From contig CM032660.1 in assembly GCA_019095985.1 (NCBI GenBank), forward strand, positions 56,800,232 to 56,864,231: 64,000 nucleotides of DNA, given 5' to 3'. A program made the translations under genes and the position numbers. This document shows, one piece after another, positions 1-11,639 of the stretch. Positions within the stretch are counted from its first letter, which is position 1. Each line of letters opens with the position of its first letter. The notes under the pieces were generated by a model, which saw only the letters and a list, made by a program, of their open reading frames with translations, was not told where the DNA came from and did not search any database. This stretch comes from Streblospio benedicti. Taxonomy: Eukaryota; Annelida; Polychaeta; Spionida; Spionidae.

Positions 1-75
1 TAAATCTGGGTATCATTATTAGGTAGAAAGAGTGTGCCTTACTGTTTAACTAATGCAGCACCTATTTTGTTACAG

Positions 76-232
76 ACCAGATAGAAATTGCCCCGCCTGC
101 TCTTGAAGAATGGAGCAAAAGCTGAATAAGAAAAACCAGGATGGTGCAACCGCCCTGTCTATTGCCAGGGACAGCAATCAGACACAAATGGTGGAAACTT
201 TCTATCAACATACCGTCCATCATCGCTTATAG
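76..232 (+). pseudogene. Terminal ankyrin-repeat exon, apparently frameshifted
   Basis: A strong splice acceptor (pyrimidine-rich tract ending in ttacag at 71-75) precedes sequence that reads as an ankyrin repeat in three successive frames. Bases 78-92 give QIEIA, 94-126 give RLLLKNGAKAE, and 128-229 give KKNQDGATALSIARDSN followed by QTQMVETFYQHTVHHRL, ending at TAG 230-232. The LLLKNGA and DGATALSIA words are typical of ankyrin helices and turns. Joining them requires ignoring one extra base near 93 and one at 127, so the copy is either a decayed exon or carries assembly indels. Ankyrin repeats are protein-binding scaffolds; the parent gene cannot be named from about 45 residues. The upstream exons would lie outside the window to the left. 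Confidence 0.5.
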
Positions 233-985
233 GTCGGAATATTTAGAGTCTAGATATCCATATTTAAGAAGGAAGTCGACTTATAGCCAACAAATCACTT
301 TTTGAGTCACACACTCAGTGTTTGATGACTGACAAATACTATTAACATATCTTGTAATACAGCTAGATTGGCATCCTTTGGGCATTAAATCACCAATACA
401 ACATTTCCTGGTACTTTGGAAAGTCTCTATCATCAAATTACAAATATATATAATATTGCCAGGGACTGCAATAATACAGAAATGGTCGACTTTCTATCGA
501 CCTACCCCCTTGACCTGGCCAAGATCAAGTGAAGATTTCAACATGACTGATGCAGACAATGCACCTGTAACTCGTTGATTAGGTACATTTGTACATCTTA
601 ACCCATTGGCTATTTTTTGTATCGGGTAGAGAACTACTTGAAATATAATACAATGTGTGTACAAGATGTCATCTGGATGTAAATAGAGTTAAAATGGAGA
701 AAATTGTCATTTTTATGTTGCTGCATCTAGATTTTTATACATTTTGTAATGGGTGAAATATGAAAAGTATTTCAAAATATTATTCAACCATCATATAGAT
801 TCTATTAGTCAGTAATAATTTTCCATTAATATTTTTCTTACGGAACATAGATATCTTGAATATTGTAGAAAGTATGATTACATATGTAAATTACCATATT
901 CATTATAAATATGAGGATTATCAGTTATTCAATTATAAACCTTTCTACGGATAAAATAAATAAAGTCAGAACAATAATGAAAACA
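233..985 (+). other. Probable 3' UTR / flank with double poly(A) signal
   Basis: AT-rich sequence following the ankyrin tail. Overlapping AATAAA hexamers at 955-960 and 959-964 are a plausible cleavage signal for a transcript ending near 975-990. The assignment to the ankyrin gene is inference from position only; such hexamers occur by chance in AT-rich DNA. Confidence 0.3.
455..532 (+). pseudogene. Second diverged copy of the ankyrin tail
   Basis: Reads IARDCNNTEMVDFLSTYPL then DLAKIK and a TGA at 530-532. It is clearly related to IARDSNQTQMVETFYQH at 161-211 (same IARD, N.T.MV core, similar nucleotides). The upstream half of the repeat is not recognisable here. It could be a tandemly duplicated terminal exon used alternatively, or a degenerate duplicate. 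No clear splice acceptor lies immediately 5' of it. Confidence 0.45.
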
Positions 986-2312
986 TCGTTTAAAGTTGCA
1001 AATTATATTTATGTTTTAAAGTAAGTTTGGGTATTAATGGACAGCTGTTTTTGTTACAGCTACTACACAAAAATTATCAATAATTTCATAGTCCTTAGCC
1101 CCATATTTCATAATAGTTCATATTTTCAGTTAACAGCTAAATGACACAGTTATTTTTGAAATAAATCAATCATTTTCTAAAGTACCTATAGAGTTAACAA
1201 CAGAAAACAGATGAACAGCTACAGTGATACTAAAGGCACTATAGATGGAAACTTGTTGTCCATACACGTATTGTCCAAAAACCCATCTGTTGTCTCCCAA
1301 ACAAAGCTTATATTTGGCAGAGTATTTTAAAATAAAGTACAGTCATGTCATTTGTCATTTGATAATGTAGAGTATTGTAGATCATACATTAGTCCCTATT
1401 TTTTTTAATTGTAATTAGTACTTTCAATCAATCAGTTTTTTTTTTTGTAATAAGTGTAGAAATTTAAGGCAAGGGGAAAAAGAGGTAATAGACCTGTGCT
1501 TTATCGATGTAGGTATCAATTTTGTTTAGTATCAATATTATTTAGCATATTTATATTGAATATATATGTATAAGTAGCATGTATTGTTAAGTTCTGTATA
1601 CATTTCTTTTGTAATTATCACCAGTAAAGTAATATCTCTTCTAAGTTAATAATCTTTTGCTCCAAAGCCACTAAGGGAACGATCATAAATAATGGGGGGG
1701 GTGTCAGTTGTTATCACGCTACGGTATAATTTTTCAAATATTTTCTTTTAGTAATTGTCCAAAAATGTAACGACTATGTGGAGGACTTTTTTAGCATTTG
1801 TTTTCTAAAGTGACCATCATTAGTTAGTAGGTGTATATGACTATAATTGATATTTGGGTGACTATAATTGATATTTGATTTTATATTCGAGTCAATAAAT
1901 CAATGAAAAGAATATTTTTGTATTACATTTTAGCATCACTACATATTAGCCAGTTCAGATCTCATAGAATTTCTCAGTTACAGCCCCCTTTTCTGAAACC
2001 CTGGATCTGCCAGTGTAACATGTGTATAAATGTCCTACCTCAACCTTTGCCACACAAACTGCCAAAATGCTCACCTGGAAAACACAAACACACGAATCAG
2101 TACAAATTACATGTTAAAAAACAGGACATTTGCCATATCGAGATAACGAGTTTCTACAGCGTCGGTGATTTGAGTCCGTTCTCGAACCCACAACCACTGA
2201 TCTTGTGGCATCTACATAAACGATAGTGTATTTAATTTTTTATCACACCTGTTAAATATATTCATCTTATGCTCATGTAAAAAATAAGCTTCCATTTCAT
2301 GATCAAAAACAT
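986..2312. other. AT-rich noncoding DNA
   Basis: No gene seen. Holds homopolymer runs (T run near 1437, G run near 1693), an 18-base word repeated in tandem at 1839-1856 and 1860-1877, and at about 1985-2018 a fragment of a dispersed repeat reading CCTGGATCTGCCAG that recurs near 13960, 14010 and 26250. A 107-codon ORF here overlaps that repeat and resembles nothing known. Confidence 0.5.
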
Positions 2313-3010
2313 GATGAGTTCATGGCCTGGTGTAACTTATATAGGGCTTATCTTAAACTTAATGCCACAACAGCATTGATTCAAGCAAATCTCATGTTTA
2401 TTCAACAGAACTTTGACACTAAACTTACAGAATGAGTTAATGGTCTGGTGTAACCTATAAAGGGGTTACATAAACTAACCTGCTTTCATAAAAAACACTG
2501 ATTCAAATATCTTTCATGTTAAAAAAAAATCACTTAAATATGAATATGAACTTTACAGAATGAGTTAATGATCTGGTGTTACGTTTATGATGGCAGTAAC
2601 ATTAATGTCACTATAACACTATTATTATCAAATTATATAAAACTGTCCAGAAGCAACTTTCCCATTATCTAATGGCTTCACATTGAAACTGAAGGGGCAC
2701 CAGTTATTATGTAGTGAGTTTTTATTAGACAGAGTCCATTTCTTTTACTTGACCACTAATCAGTTAACTATGATTGTAAAATTTAAAGACTGAGTTCATG
2801 ATCTAGTGTGTGGAAATATACAGTTGTTATGTTGACCTAAAGGTTACTATTGATTCAAGCAACCTTCTTCTGAAACAATCACTCAACTCCTAAACCCAAC
2901 TTCACAGAAGAAGAACACTGAATTAATTAAACATACATTCTTTACACGAGTAATCAACTTCATGATCTAGTGTAAAGTATAAACTGGCTACATCAACCCA
3001 AAAACTAAAC
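2313..3010. repeat. Degenerate tandem array with ATGAGTT..CTGGTGT motif
   Basis: A motif of the form ATGAGTTmATGrTCTrGTGT recurs at about 2314, 2432, 2560, 2790 and 2958. Spacings are about 118, 128, 231 and 167 bases. Other shared pieces include gattcaagcaa and tttacagaatgagtt. It is an old tandem duplication series that has drifted and lost or gained segments. Confidence 0.6.
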
Positions 3011-3054
3011 ATCGATTCTCGTAGCTTTCTCATGAGCTGACCACTTTACAAGAA

Positions 3055-3195
3055 AGCAAGCCGCGAGCGCACGCTGAGTCTACATTAGACTGGCTCCGTT
3101 CCTCCGTCGTGAGTCGTCTGCGGCTGCATGAGCATAAAACCTCCGCTCTGAGCCGCTCAATGTTACACGGATATCAGCCACCAATAACCAATCTA
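3055..3195. promoter_or_regulatory. GC/CpG-rich island, candidate regulatory element
   Basis: A short island with several CpGs (ccgcgagcgcacgc, tcctccgtcgtgagtcg) inside AT-rich DNA, with no ORF of note. It contains GCATAAAAC, a Hox/Cdx-like word. Function is inferred from composition only. Confidence 0.2.
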
Positions 3196-3566
3196 AGGGG
3201 ATATTTCCAAAAACAGTGTCCACCATCGTCATCTTTCTCACAGCAAAGTAAGGGATTTTTCTGTCTCTCTTCCTCCTCTCGTATGGGAATGTGTTTGCAT
3301 TGGTTTATGTTATGGATTACCTAACACAGTGGAATAATGCAATAAGGCAGTGGCAGGTGGAGGCAAAAAACGAATCTTTCATGTCAGTAAATTCACTGCT
3401 TCATTTTGTTTACATTCAAAACAGCCAATCAATTTTGATTTGCAGCATTTTTGAATGTTTCAGACGTGAATTACATTTAATTGGAGAATTTGTAGTTTGA
3501 TTTTTGAAAATATTCTTTGGATTTTCAATGAAAAGTTTTGTTTTTTCCACACCTGGTCATAAGCTT

Positions 3567-3845
3567 ATGGAAAATGGAATATAATTGGATTGAAGGGAAT
3601 TCTAGTATTTTCTTACACATCTCAAAATGAAAAATATATCAATGGCGAAATTTGCAAATAAGAAAATGGAATAAAATTGGATTGAAGGGCATTTAAGTAA
3701 TTTTTTAAACATCTAGAAATCAAAAATACACCAATGACAAAATATCAAATAAGAAAATGGAATAAAATTGGATTGAAGGGCATTTAAGTATCTTTTTAAA
3801 CAACTTGAAATGAAAAATATACTGGCAAATTCTCCAACAAGAAAT
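3567..3845. repeat. Three-copy 91-bp minisatellite
   Basis: The word GGAATAAAATTGGATTGAAG and its flanks recur with a period of about 91 bases. Unit starts are about 3567, 3660 and 3751, and the second and third units are nearly identical over their first 40 bases. The units are AT-rich and noncoding. Confidence 0.85.
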
Positions 3846-4880
3846 AGTCATGTGTTTTTCATATTGTATAATGTAATTCCTCATAAGAACATGGAACTTA
3901 TATTATGTAATACTCTATGATGGAATAGAATGATCAAAAAAAAGCCATATTTCTATGGAATATAAGAAATTCACAATTCTTTAACATGTTCTAAATTTGA
4001 AAAGTAAATCTTATGATGTAATGGACAATAGCAAAAGGAATATCTTAGATATTGGAGTAATGCTTAAAAGAATATTATTTCTATTTTGCATTATTACAAC
4101 TTTCTCCAATCATGTGTTGGCTCTTCCATTAAATATAGTACAAAAAACAATATCTATCAATCGATATAATTGAAAAAAAAAGAACTTCAAAATTGAAATA
4201 TATTCTTGAACAACCATCGGGCAATCAAAAAAGCGTTAAAAGAAATTGTAAAAGCTTACAAATATTCATTTCCAATAGGAATTAAAAAAAGAATATCTTA
4301 ATGGTGGAATTCAAACAATTTCAAATGAAAAATCGCATGACTAGTTAAATACTAAGTGTTAATTATGCTCTTAACATTCAATTCTAGGCCATCACAGCAA
4401 AGCTTTAATAGCCTTCACCATTGTATTTGCCTTGTATATGCGATTTCCATTTCTTTAACAAGGATACCTTCAGTGAATACATTTTATTGGATTGGTCCTA
4501 TGACAATCAGTGAAAAGTCTCTCACCTCTAACAAAGTGTAACCTTCCACATTGGCCTTCCTTATATCTTTAAATGTATAAGAATTTCTTGCCAAGGATAC
4601 GCCCGATCATGCACCTTTATGTGAGGTGAATGGATAATAATAGTTGACCGCTGATACATAATGTATTTAAGAGCCATTCAAAAGATAATAAAAAATTGAC
4701 AAAGGTCATACGACCAGACCGAAAGCTACAGGTGAGCTTTATCTGAAAAAAAAACACACGTTCAAAGTACGAGTTAAATCATGGTGATGAATTAAATCTT
4801 GAACAAACGAACATCTAACATTGAGGTAAAACGATCGAATCTATTAATGATGAAGGATAAACAAGAACAAATCGGCTCAA
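3846..4880. other. AT-rich unique DNA
   Basis: No gene, RNA or repeat family recognised. Scattered hexamers and A runs only. Confidence 0.4.
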
Positions 4881-5325
4881 CGATTCATAAATTCCTTTTC
4901 ATGAATATTCCCCAGCGATGTCATGTAACTGAATGTCTCTCTGTTCTGCCGTGACGAGGGGATTTATTTCCCCAACAATGACAGTTTCATGCTCAAATCC
5001 ACAATGACACATGCACAAAAGCCCGGGTTTGTAAGACAGCATGCGATACGTCACATTACTACATACACAAGCTCTGTCTTGATGGGCCCCGAGCGCTAAT
5101 TAATTCATCGCCTGGCGTATGTATACGTCAATGACGGGCGTTTATTTAACATGGAATATTCAGGCGTCAATCTATCATGGGGATATTTTATGTAGCAGGC
5201 TGATAAATTGTTGATAAAGTCAGCTGAGACTCATTCACTTTGACAATGTTGCCATTTTTTATGGCATACGGGGTTTTTTACCATATGAATTGTTAACCCT
5301 GTAAAAGGCACACAGCTGGGACTGT
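4881..5325. promoter_or_regulatory. Candidate regulatory island
   Basis: Repeat-free sequence with TAATTAATTCATCG near 5098, GGGCGTTTATTTAAC near 5136, CATGAATATTC, GATAAATTG, TGATAAAGTCAGC and a TTTGACAATG SOX-like word. The dense homeodomain/GATA/SOX-type words and moderate CpG content contrast with the flanks. Inference only; no gene is nearby in the window. Confidence 0.25.
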
Positions 5326-5804
5326 CAAGCAAAGGTTTGAAGGATTTTATGCAATTATCAGACTGTATGAGAAGATTTAATTAACAACTCGTCTCGCAGT
5401 CTATATGCATTAAAGCAATCTATCCAATTAACTGACATCATGTGTATATACATCCAAAAACTGAACAGTAAATGAGTGTAGTAAATAAATGATGTAACTT
5501 TTTATAATTTCATAATATGCTCCTTTTAAGTTGAGCGCTATAAATGCACTGTTCATAACATAACACTGAACATCTAACTATATACCCATATATATGCATA
5601 AAAATACTGTACTTGTAAAGTTTCCGGATGGAAAATAATTTCCAGGACTGATATGTGAAAAATCTGGCAAATATAATTTTACTCTCACTGTTCTTGAATT
5701 CACAAGCAAAGTTTGGGAAAAATATATATAAAGCTGGCAAATATAGTCTGCCGATACATAAGCGTGTATGCCTAAACAGTGCAGGAATTTCAATGTGAAT
5801 CACT

Positions 5805-6075
5805 GCCATTGGATTTTCATCCGTCTCTCAAGCTCCGAGTGAACATCGAGTCTCTCTTGGCTTTGCCCAGTAAATTGCTGCCCATCACAGTTTTTATTGT
5901 GACCTTGACAAATGAGACTCAAACACAGACCGACTTTATAGGCAGCTTAATCATGATAAATGAGAGGTTTATTCTGTATGAGTCTAACCAGTAGAGACCA
6001 ATCACATTTGTTAGATGCGCACAATCTGATGTGATGTGAATATACGCGCCTTGTGGGCAGGCAGGATAGGGTTTG
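5805..6075. promoter_or_regulatory. Candidate regulatory island
   Basis: Repeat-free segment with TTTTTATTGTGACC, GACTTTATAGG and TTAATCATGATAAATGAG, i.e. Hox/Cdx-like and GATA-like words close together. A 71-codon ORF crosses it but resembles nothing. Confidence 0.2.
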
Positions 6076-6534
6076 ATGTATCAGAGGAAGTGTCGCGGAT
6101 TGTTAATTGACAGGTGTTCACTGTAATTTGAAGTTTGTGAGTGTTATTTGCTGATATTGTGAGGCAAAATTATGAATCCTTTGGTATTTCATGGTATTGT
6201 TTAAAGCTGTTGCAAGATATCCCCGAGATACATAGCCAAATGTGTAACATTTAAAAAATAAGCAATGAAAAATTAGGCACTTTTACAAGGAGACATATTT
6301 TTATCATTTAAACTGTGATTGTCGTACTTATTTTTCGACATTCCATTGATAAAACACAAATCAGAAAACAAAAACATATTGTAGCATCAGATAAGGTTAA
6401 AACCCCAAACCTTATCAAACTGATCATCGCTCAAAACAGCGTTCATTCACACCAGATGCATCAAAAATATCAATATCGAAAACATCGATATTAAAAGGTG
6501 CAGACAAGTTCTGTAAGAGAGTAATTTTCATTAA

Positions 6535-6660
6535 ACTCTTGCCTGTTTACATGACGTATGCGACTTGTGGCTGGGTGAATGATATTCTAATGGCGGAGAT
6601 AGCGGCTTCTATAGTCCACTTCACCGGCGAATGATGCATTTGCATCTTCTGCTGCATTTT
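6535..6660. promoter_or_regulatory. Candidate regulatory island with perfect octamer
   Basis: Contains ATTTGCAT at 6638-6645, the exact POU octamer in reverse orientation, overlapping an ATGATGCAT word. Also a TGACGTATGCG CRE-like word near 6552 and CpG-containing sequence (cggcgaatg). Repeat-free. Confidence 0.25.
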
Positions 6661-7360
6661 AACTGGAAAGATGTGTTTTAATCATTTTGCATTTTAAATG
6701 GACAGTGGATGAATGATAAAGGCAATGGATATGAGAATGCACAGTTGGATCTATTGATACGTTGAGCAGATGTAGATTTACAATAAAGTCAGACTGAAAA
6801 TTAAGACTAATCTCTAATTTTGTACAAGTTTCTCCCTTCAGTTTAGACTTAGAAAGATTCCACTTTAATAGGTTTTTACTATTTGTATTAAACATTAGAA
6901 ATAGTTGCAGCCAAATGTGTGACAGCCAAAGTGAGAGTGATTCCATTTTTTTGTTTGGGGAGTGGGGCTTTGCACAAAAGCTGGCCTTAACATAGACGTA
7001 TATGGCCTTTGTTGAATTTGTGGATTCTTTTATTGCAATACACTCATTGGAGAGAGGTTCAAACTATAAATCAAAGTAAAATTATGACAGAAATATGAAT
7101 AAACCTACATGATACATAATATTTACATGTAGATTACCTTACAAATACAAAAAAAAAACTTACAAAAATTGTGGGGCCATGAAGTTCCTTCACAAAGTCA
7201 AAATTAAATGGCAACGTGATTCAAAAAAGACTATAATCATGAGAAAAAAGAATACATCAAAGTACAATATGCTAAACATACTGATACCAAAAGGATAAAA
7301 TTATAATCAGCAAAATAACCACCAATATCACCAAGTTGAGCGTTTTTCAGACATTTCTAC
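6661..7360. other. AT-rich unique DNA
   Basis: Nothing recognisable apart from A runs; the minus-strand ORF of 95 codons here has no family features. Confidence 0.4.
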
Positions 7361-7590
7361 ATCGACCACAAGCTGTGAGAACCCCAGTGCTGCTGTCTCC
7401 TGTCTTTAGATGATAAAACACACTTTTTGCCCGATCTCCGTAATTTGCTGTTGATTATTATTAATGCCTTCTACGTCTCTGTGATGGAGTTTTATCACGT
7501 CACTTTTTAGTTGATTTTTCGCCTTATTTCCTGATTCCGCGGGCTAATTCTTCACTGGGTCTGATGGGGGATTCTATTTTACAACATTGG
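7361..7590. promoter_or_regulatory. Candidate regulatory island
   Basis: Contains TTGATTATTATTAATG, AGATGATAAAAC and GTTTTATCACGTCA within a repeat-free block that ends 30 bases before the first family A insertion. Homeodomain-, GATA- and bZIP-like words; function inferred. Confidence 0.2.
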
Positions 7591-7619
7591 AGTCAGAATT
7601 GGGTCATTTTTAGTTATTG

Positions 7620-7799
7620 TACAGTAGAACCTACATTAGGACCACATTTGGGACCAGTGTTAGCTGGTCTTAATAGAGAGGTGGTCTTTATAGAGAGGTT
7701 CATTTTGGTAGCTTTATGAAGGTTTGGGACCGTGAAAAGTGGTCTTATTATAGAGGTGGTCTCAATAGAGAGGTGGTCTTAATTGGAGGTTCTATTGTA
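7620..7799 (+). mobile_element. Family A palindromic MITE, full length
   Basis: A 180-bp copy beginning TACAGTAGAACCT and ending AGGTTCTATTGTA, so the ends are inverted repeats inside a TA dinucleotide. The interior holds about five GGTGGTC iterations and the conserved middle GTAGCTTTATGAAGG. It is one of the best preserved copies and can serve as a reference. TA flanks and CAGT-type ends fit the Tc1/mariner-pogo group (inference). Confidence 0.9.
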
Positions 7800-8479
7800 T
7801 CAATTGGAATATACTTTTATTACTTTTTGTGGCATCTGAACAACTATTTGAATGCTCATGGCGATAACTTCTAATACCACATCATAGAACCTAGGTTGGG
7901 CTTCAGCATTTCTACATTTTGCACTTGGAATAAGCTTGAATTATTACTGTTTAGAAAAGCTACATAAATGTTACTACAACGTGATAAGATCAAACGATGT
8001 AAAAATAACAATGGGGAATGTTTAATGCAAAGAAACAACATAATCATCAACCGGCAATGATGGATATCATAGAAAAAAATATATTTGGTTAACAAAGTTT
8101 AGAAAGATATCCGTTGGAATGCAAACATTGTAAATGTTTCCAGAGCTTTGTGACTGATATGACACGCACATCACACAGAACAAAACTAAAACTGATAAAA
8201 TCCCATATCCATTTTGATACGGCATTTGATTCTACTCTCTTTGTTCTATTTTGCTGCATTCCCAATCTCAAGAATCTTATATTTTGATAAGGAACCTGTA
8301 GTCTTGAAACTGAGCAAATAAAATGAATCATGTATTTGAATCATTTGTTTTTACAAGTAGAACTTTGGATTATAAAGAGACCAAATTCATCGTATATTGC
8401 AGTAAAGCACTGTAAGTTTTCACCCAATATACCAAATTGGCAATCAGCAGTTTGAACCATCAGTGTACTTTAGCATGCG
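7800..8479. other. AT-rich unique DNA
   Basis: No gene or repeat recognised. Two short minus-strand ORFs (74 and 80 codons) have no family features. Confidence 0.4.
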
Positions 8480-8735
8480 ACTCTATTTGAGCGATAAAGT
8501 GGCGGGTTCTATCTCGGCACTAAGCCGGTGTCGGCTGTGAGATATCGGCGCTAATTAAACACGGAGATTTGTGGTGCCGAGGACGAACGTTTATCACAGT
8601 CACGGCGGCTGCCAGAAAGCGGACAAATCGGCGACTCGCGCCAATAACAACGCAGGATTGATGGCGGGAAGCGCAAAGTGAGGGGGTCAGGGCCAATGGA
8701 GAATTGATTGTGCGCATGATTTTATGGTTTAGGTC
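8480..8735. promoter_or_regulatory. Strong GC/CpG-rich island, candidate enhancer
   Basis: About 250 bases with many CpGs, containing CGCTAATTAAACACGG, GAACGTTTATCACAG, CGCCAATAACAACGC, GATTGATGGCGGG and GATTTTATGGTTT. These are homeodomain, GATA/Hox, SOX and PBX-like words in close order. No ORF above 65 codons. Confidence 0.3.
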
Positions 8736-8795
8736 AGTGTTATGTGGGTTTTGGTTAATGGCAACTCTCTGGGGAGTGTTCAGTGACTTGATATT
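8736..8795 (-). repeat. Possible fragment of the 28.8-kb SINE body
   Basis: Reads TGGCAACTCTCTGGGGAGTGTTCAG, similar to the AACTCCCTGGGGAGCAT block of the SINE at 28812-29160. Related fragments occur near 53872 and 54024. Confidence 0.35.
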
Positions 8796-9289
8796 AAGAG
8801 AAACTCTGAGGATATTTTAGTACAACGTCCCACATACTTTAGGTCTGTAGATGTTTAAAAATGAAAAATTGACACATAATATGCATAACATATCATGTTT
8901 TCTCTATAGCTTACTCTAGCATCTTTATCCCATATATTGGGAATATCCAAAAACTGATATATAATATCATTGTTTCTTTTTTTATCTTTATATATGCACA
9001 TGTAAGCTTTTATTCTTATATCAATTCAAATTTCGGAGCACCAGCTTCCTGATTACAACTTCCCTCCAAGAAGGTAATACATCTATCTATAAAATTTGAT
9101 AGATGATACCTTGCTATGGCAAGATGCCTGATCACAATATGTACAATACGGACCAACTGTTGGCTATTTCCATCAATGACACAGATGCTCAAAAGAGACC
9201 CTATAGTGTACATAAGGCATCAAACATCAGTTTTTTTCAAACATACTTTCAGTTTCCCAATCTAAGGCCTAAGAAAACATATGGCTGAA
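8796..9289. other. AT-rich unique DNA
   Basis: Nothing supported beyond low-complexity stretches. Confidence 0.4.
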
Positions 9290-9440
9290 AGTCAGGTTGC
9301 GGGAAATGCATTTTTAATAGATCCATTACGGTTCATGTGCATTTGAGTGCGGTTATGAAACTGTGAGATTTATAGCTGTGTAGGACGAGATCTCTCACTG
9401 CCCCACACCGGTACATTGACAGAGTGCTGGCCTTTTCACC
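9290..9440. promoter_or_regulatory. Candidate regulatory island
   Basis: Repeat-free block with GGAAATGCATTTTTAATAG, CCATTACGG and GAGATTTATAGC; some CpG. Weak support. Confidence 0.15.
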
Positions 9441-9864
9441 TCTCAGTGCAATTTAATTCAATTTCTAAGTCCTATATCTAAATAATGTAAAACTATATTT
9501 GACAGCAAACATCTAACATATAAAGATGTAACTTCAATGATAGAGCAACTGTCTGTGGCTGACTTTTAGTAAAAGATATTCCACTTTTTCATACATTTAT
9601 GTGTTTCCAAACATACAAGGCTCCGATTGTAATGAATACAGGCACGAATCTCACAGTATGACTTACTTTGATTTCATTAGGAGTTGTCAGAAACCAAAAA
9701 TAGCTCTTATCGGTTTCTGGAGTTGGGTAATTAAAGCCAGTGTGAGATAGTCCCAAATAGCACTATCTTTCCCTATGAATTTCTGATAGATGAGCACAGT
9801 AACATTTTGGGGATGAGAATTTGTGACTGTCAGACTGGGGCATTTGAGTTCATCAATATTTACC

Positions 9865-9912
9865 CGATAGGCGGATGCAAAAACCACACGATAGGCGGAT
9901 GCAAAAACCACA
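9865..9912. repeat. Two-copy 24-bp tandem repeat
   Basis: CGATAGGCGGATGCAAAAAC occurs twice, starting at 9865 and 9889, with the same bases continuing into the second copy. The two units are identical, which suggests a recent slippage duplication. Confidence 0.9.
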
Positions 9913-10940
9913 CGCGGCTGTGAAAGTCGTTGCATGACAGGTCTTGTATGATCAAACACAAGTCTTATAGACATATGAATCAAATTACAGAGACAACTGT
10001 TTCTTACCAAAACTGCATATTGATTTGCTCAGTTCCTCAGAGATAGTATTTAGTTTTCAAACAAAACGCGTCCCTTTGAACTGCGCTTTCGACACTGTAC
10101 CAGGTACGTATGGTAGTGACTACACCAATGTGGTTGTTATTAGGAACACACACAGGCCCAATAGCTTTCTTCAGCTTGGTTGACGCTAATATAAGACATA
10201 CAGTCCCCTGTGAACAAGGTTTCTGTTGCCAAGCGGCTTAATGAGGTATATTTCTATTCTTATCTATAAAGTATACTGTTATGAAGCTTGAAGGTTTCCA
10301 AATCTTTGCAAAGATTTTTTTACCTTTTGAAACAGCAACGCCTCTTTTCAAAGATATTGCATGCTTCTTTCTGCTCAAAGTAGACCTGAGTGGCAGCGTA
10401 CATACAGCAAAACATAAACCACGACAATTGAACTCAGCTTTGGTGGCGCTCATATTGAATACACTACACAGCCCTTTCTGATAATTAGTGTTCTCTTACT
10501 TTTCCGCCACTCCGCCCTGAGTCGTGGTGAGTGTGATGTGAGAGTCTCAGGTGCTGAACCCTGCACTAAAACAGCACATTAGTTCCACTCAGCTCTAATG
10601 CACGCCTTTTACAATTGGCTACCTTTTTCTTGGCTGTAGGGATTTTGTATCATTGTTGCTGGACCTGTGAAGGTCGGATCGTGAGAATGTCGCTGTCTCT
10701 AAGTTTTTATATGATGATATGTTATGTAGATATACTGTATGATGACATTTTTGAATGGATCGATATTGAACATATTTGTTAAAGACTTCTAGCTACACAT
10801 GCAAGTTTACGACATATTGTGTGTGTTTATGACTTTTAGCAATGCAAGTTAACCATTGGTTACGACTTTTCATTTGCAATTTGATAGCACCGAGGAAAAA
10901 AACTCATAAACCATCAACATTGAAACTTGCAAACAGCGAT
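9913..10940. other. Unique noncoding DNA
   Basis: No gene found. A CpG-bearing stretch at about 10500-10620 (tccgccactccgccctgagtcg) resembles the regulatory-type islands elsewhere but is weak. Confidence 0.35.
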
Positions 10941-10947
10941 TATACTG

Positions 10948-11125
10948 CAGTGTACACAACAGGAATGTGTACACTCTGATGTGTACACACGAACATACAC
11001 ACTAATGATATCAGAAAGAAGCCTATCAGTGCTGGAGTGAGTGTACACCACCCGATAGATGTACACCGTGTGTACACTAATGTACACCACCGATAGATGT
11101 ACACCGCGTGTGTGCACAATAATGC
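10948..11125. repeat. GTGTAC-palindrome cluster with 39-bp tandem repeat
   Basis: Many GTGTAC palindromes occur within 175 bases. A 39-base unit beginning TGTACACCAC and including CGATAGATGTACACCG is repeated at 11042 and 11081. It could be a simple-sequence relic or a cluster of dyad-symmetric binding sites. Confidence 0.7.
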
Positions 11126-11639
11126 TAACAGACACTGCATTGTGCCGCGCTCACCAATTAGGCTTTGATCTGAGAACAGAGAGAGAGAATTAGTCTGCTT
11201 CATTTATGTTCCGATTGAGCATCATTTAGATGGGAGCCAATCATATTTGCAATACTCAGTTTTCGATGGGCCACCTTGGGAATAAGATATAGGATGGCTT
11301 TTATATGATGGGAGTTTTCCGAGTCATCTCTGATACAAGCGTATTGAAGGTCATCTCTCTATTGAGACCACCAGAGGTTAGGAGAATGCACAATTACTAT
11401 CTTGCCTTTGTAAGGGATATAAATGACATTTTGATATTTCATCTTGTATGTGCTGACCTACAATTCATCCTGTTGTATTTTTCGTGCATTTTTTAACGAT
11501 GTATTGGGCGTTTTAACCTCTTTAAAATGCTCCTTTCATATTGCTCTCTCTATGAACATAGGACACAAAACTTTCTCACACCTACAGACCATCTAATATA
11601 GACACAGCTTAAAAAATTAAAAAAGCATCACAAGAATCA

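Noticed and set aside
1903-2226. 107-codon + ORF
   Set aside because: Contains a dispersed repeat fragment (CCTGGATCTGCCAG) and resembles nothing.
7620-7799. Family A as a CTCF-like or insulator array
   Set aside because: GGTGGTC does not match the CTCF core well enough; GLI-type resemblance is closer, and that too is only motif-level.
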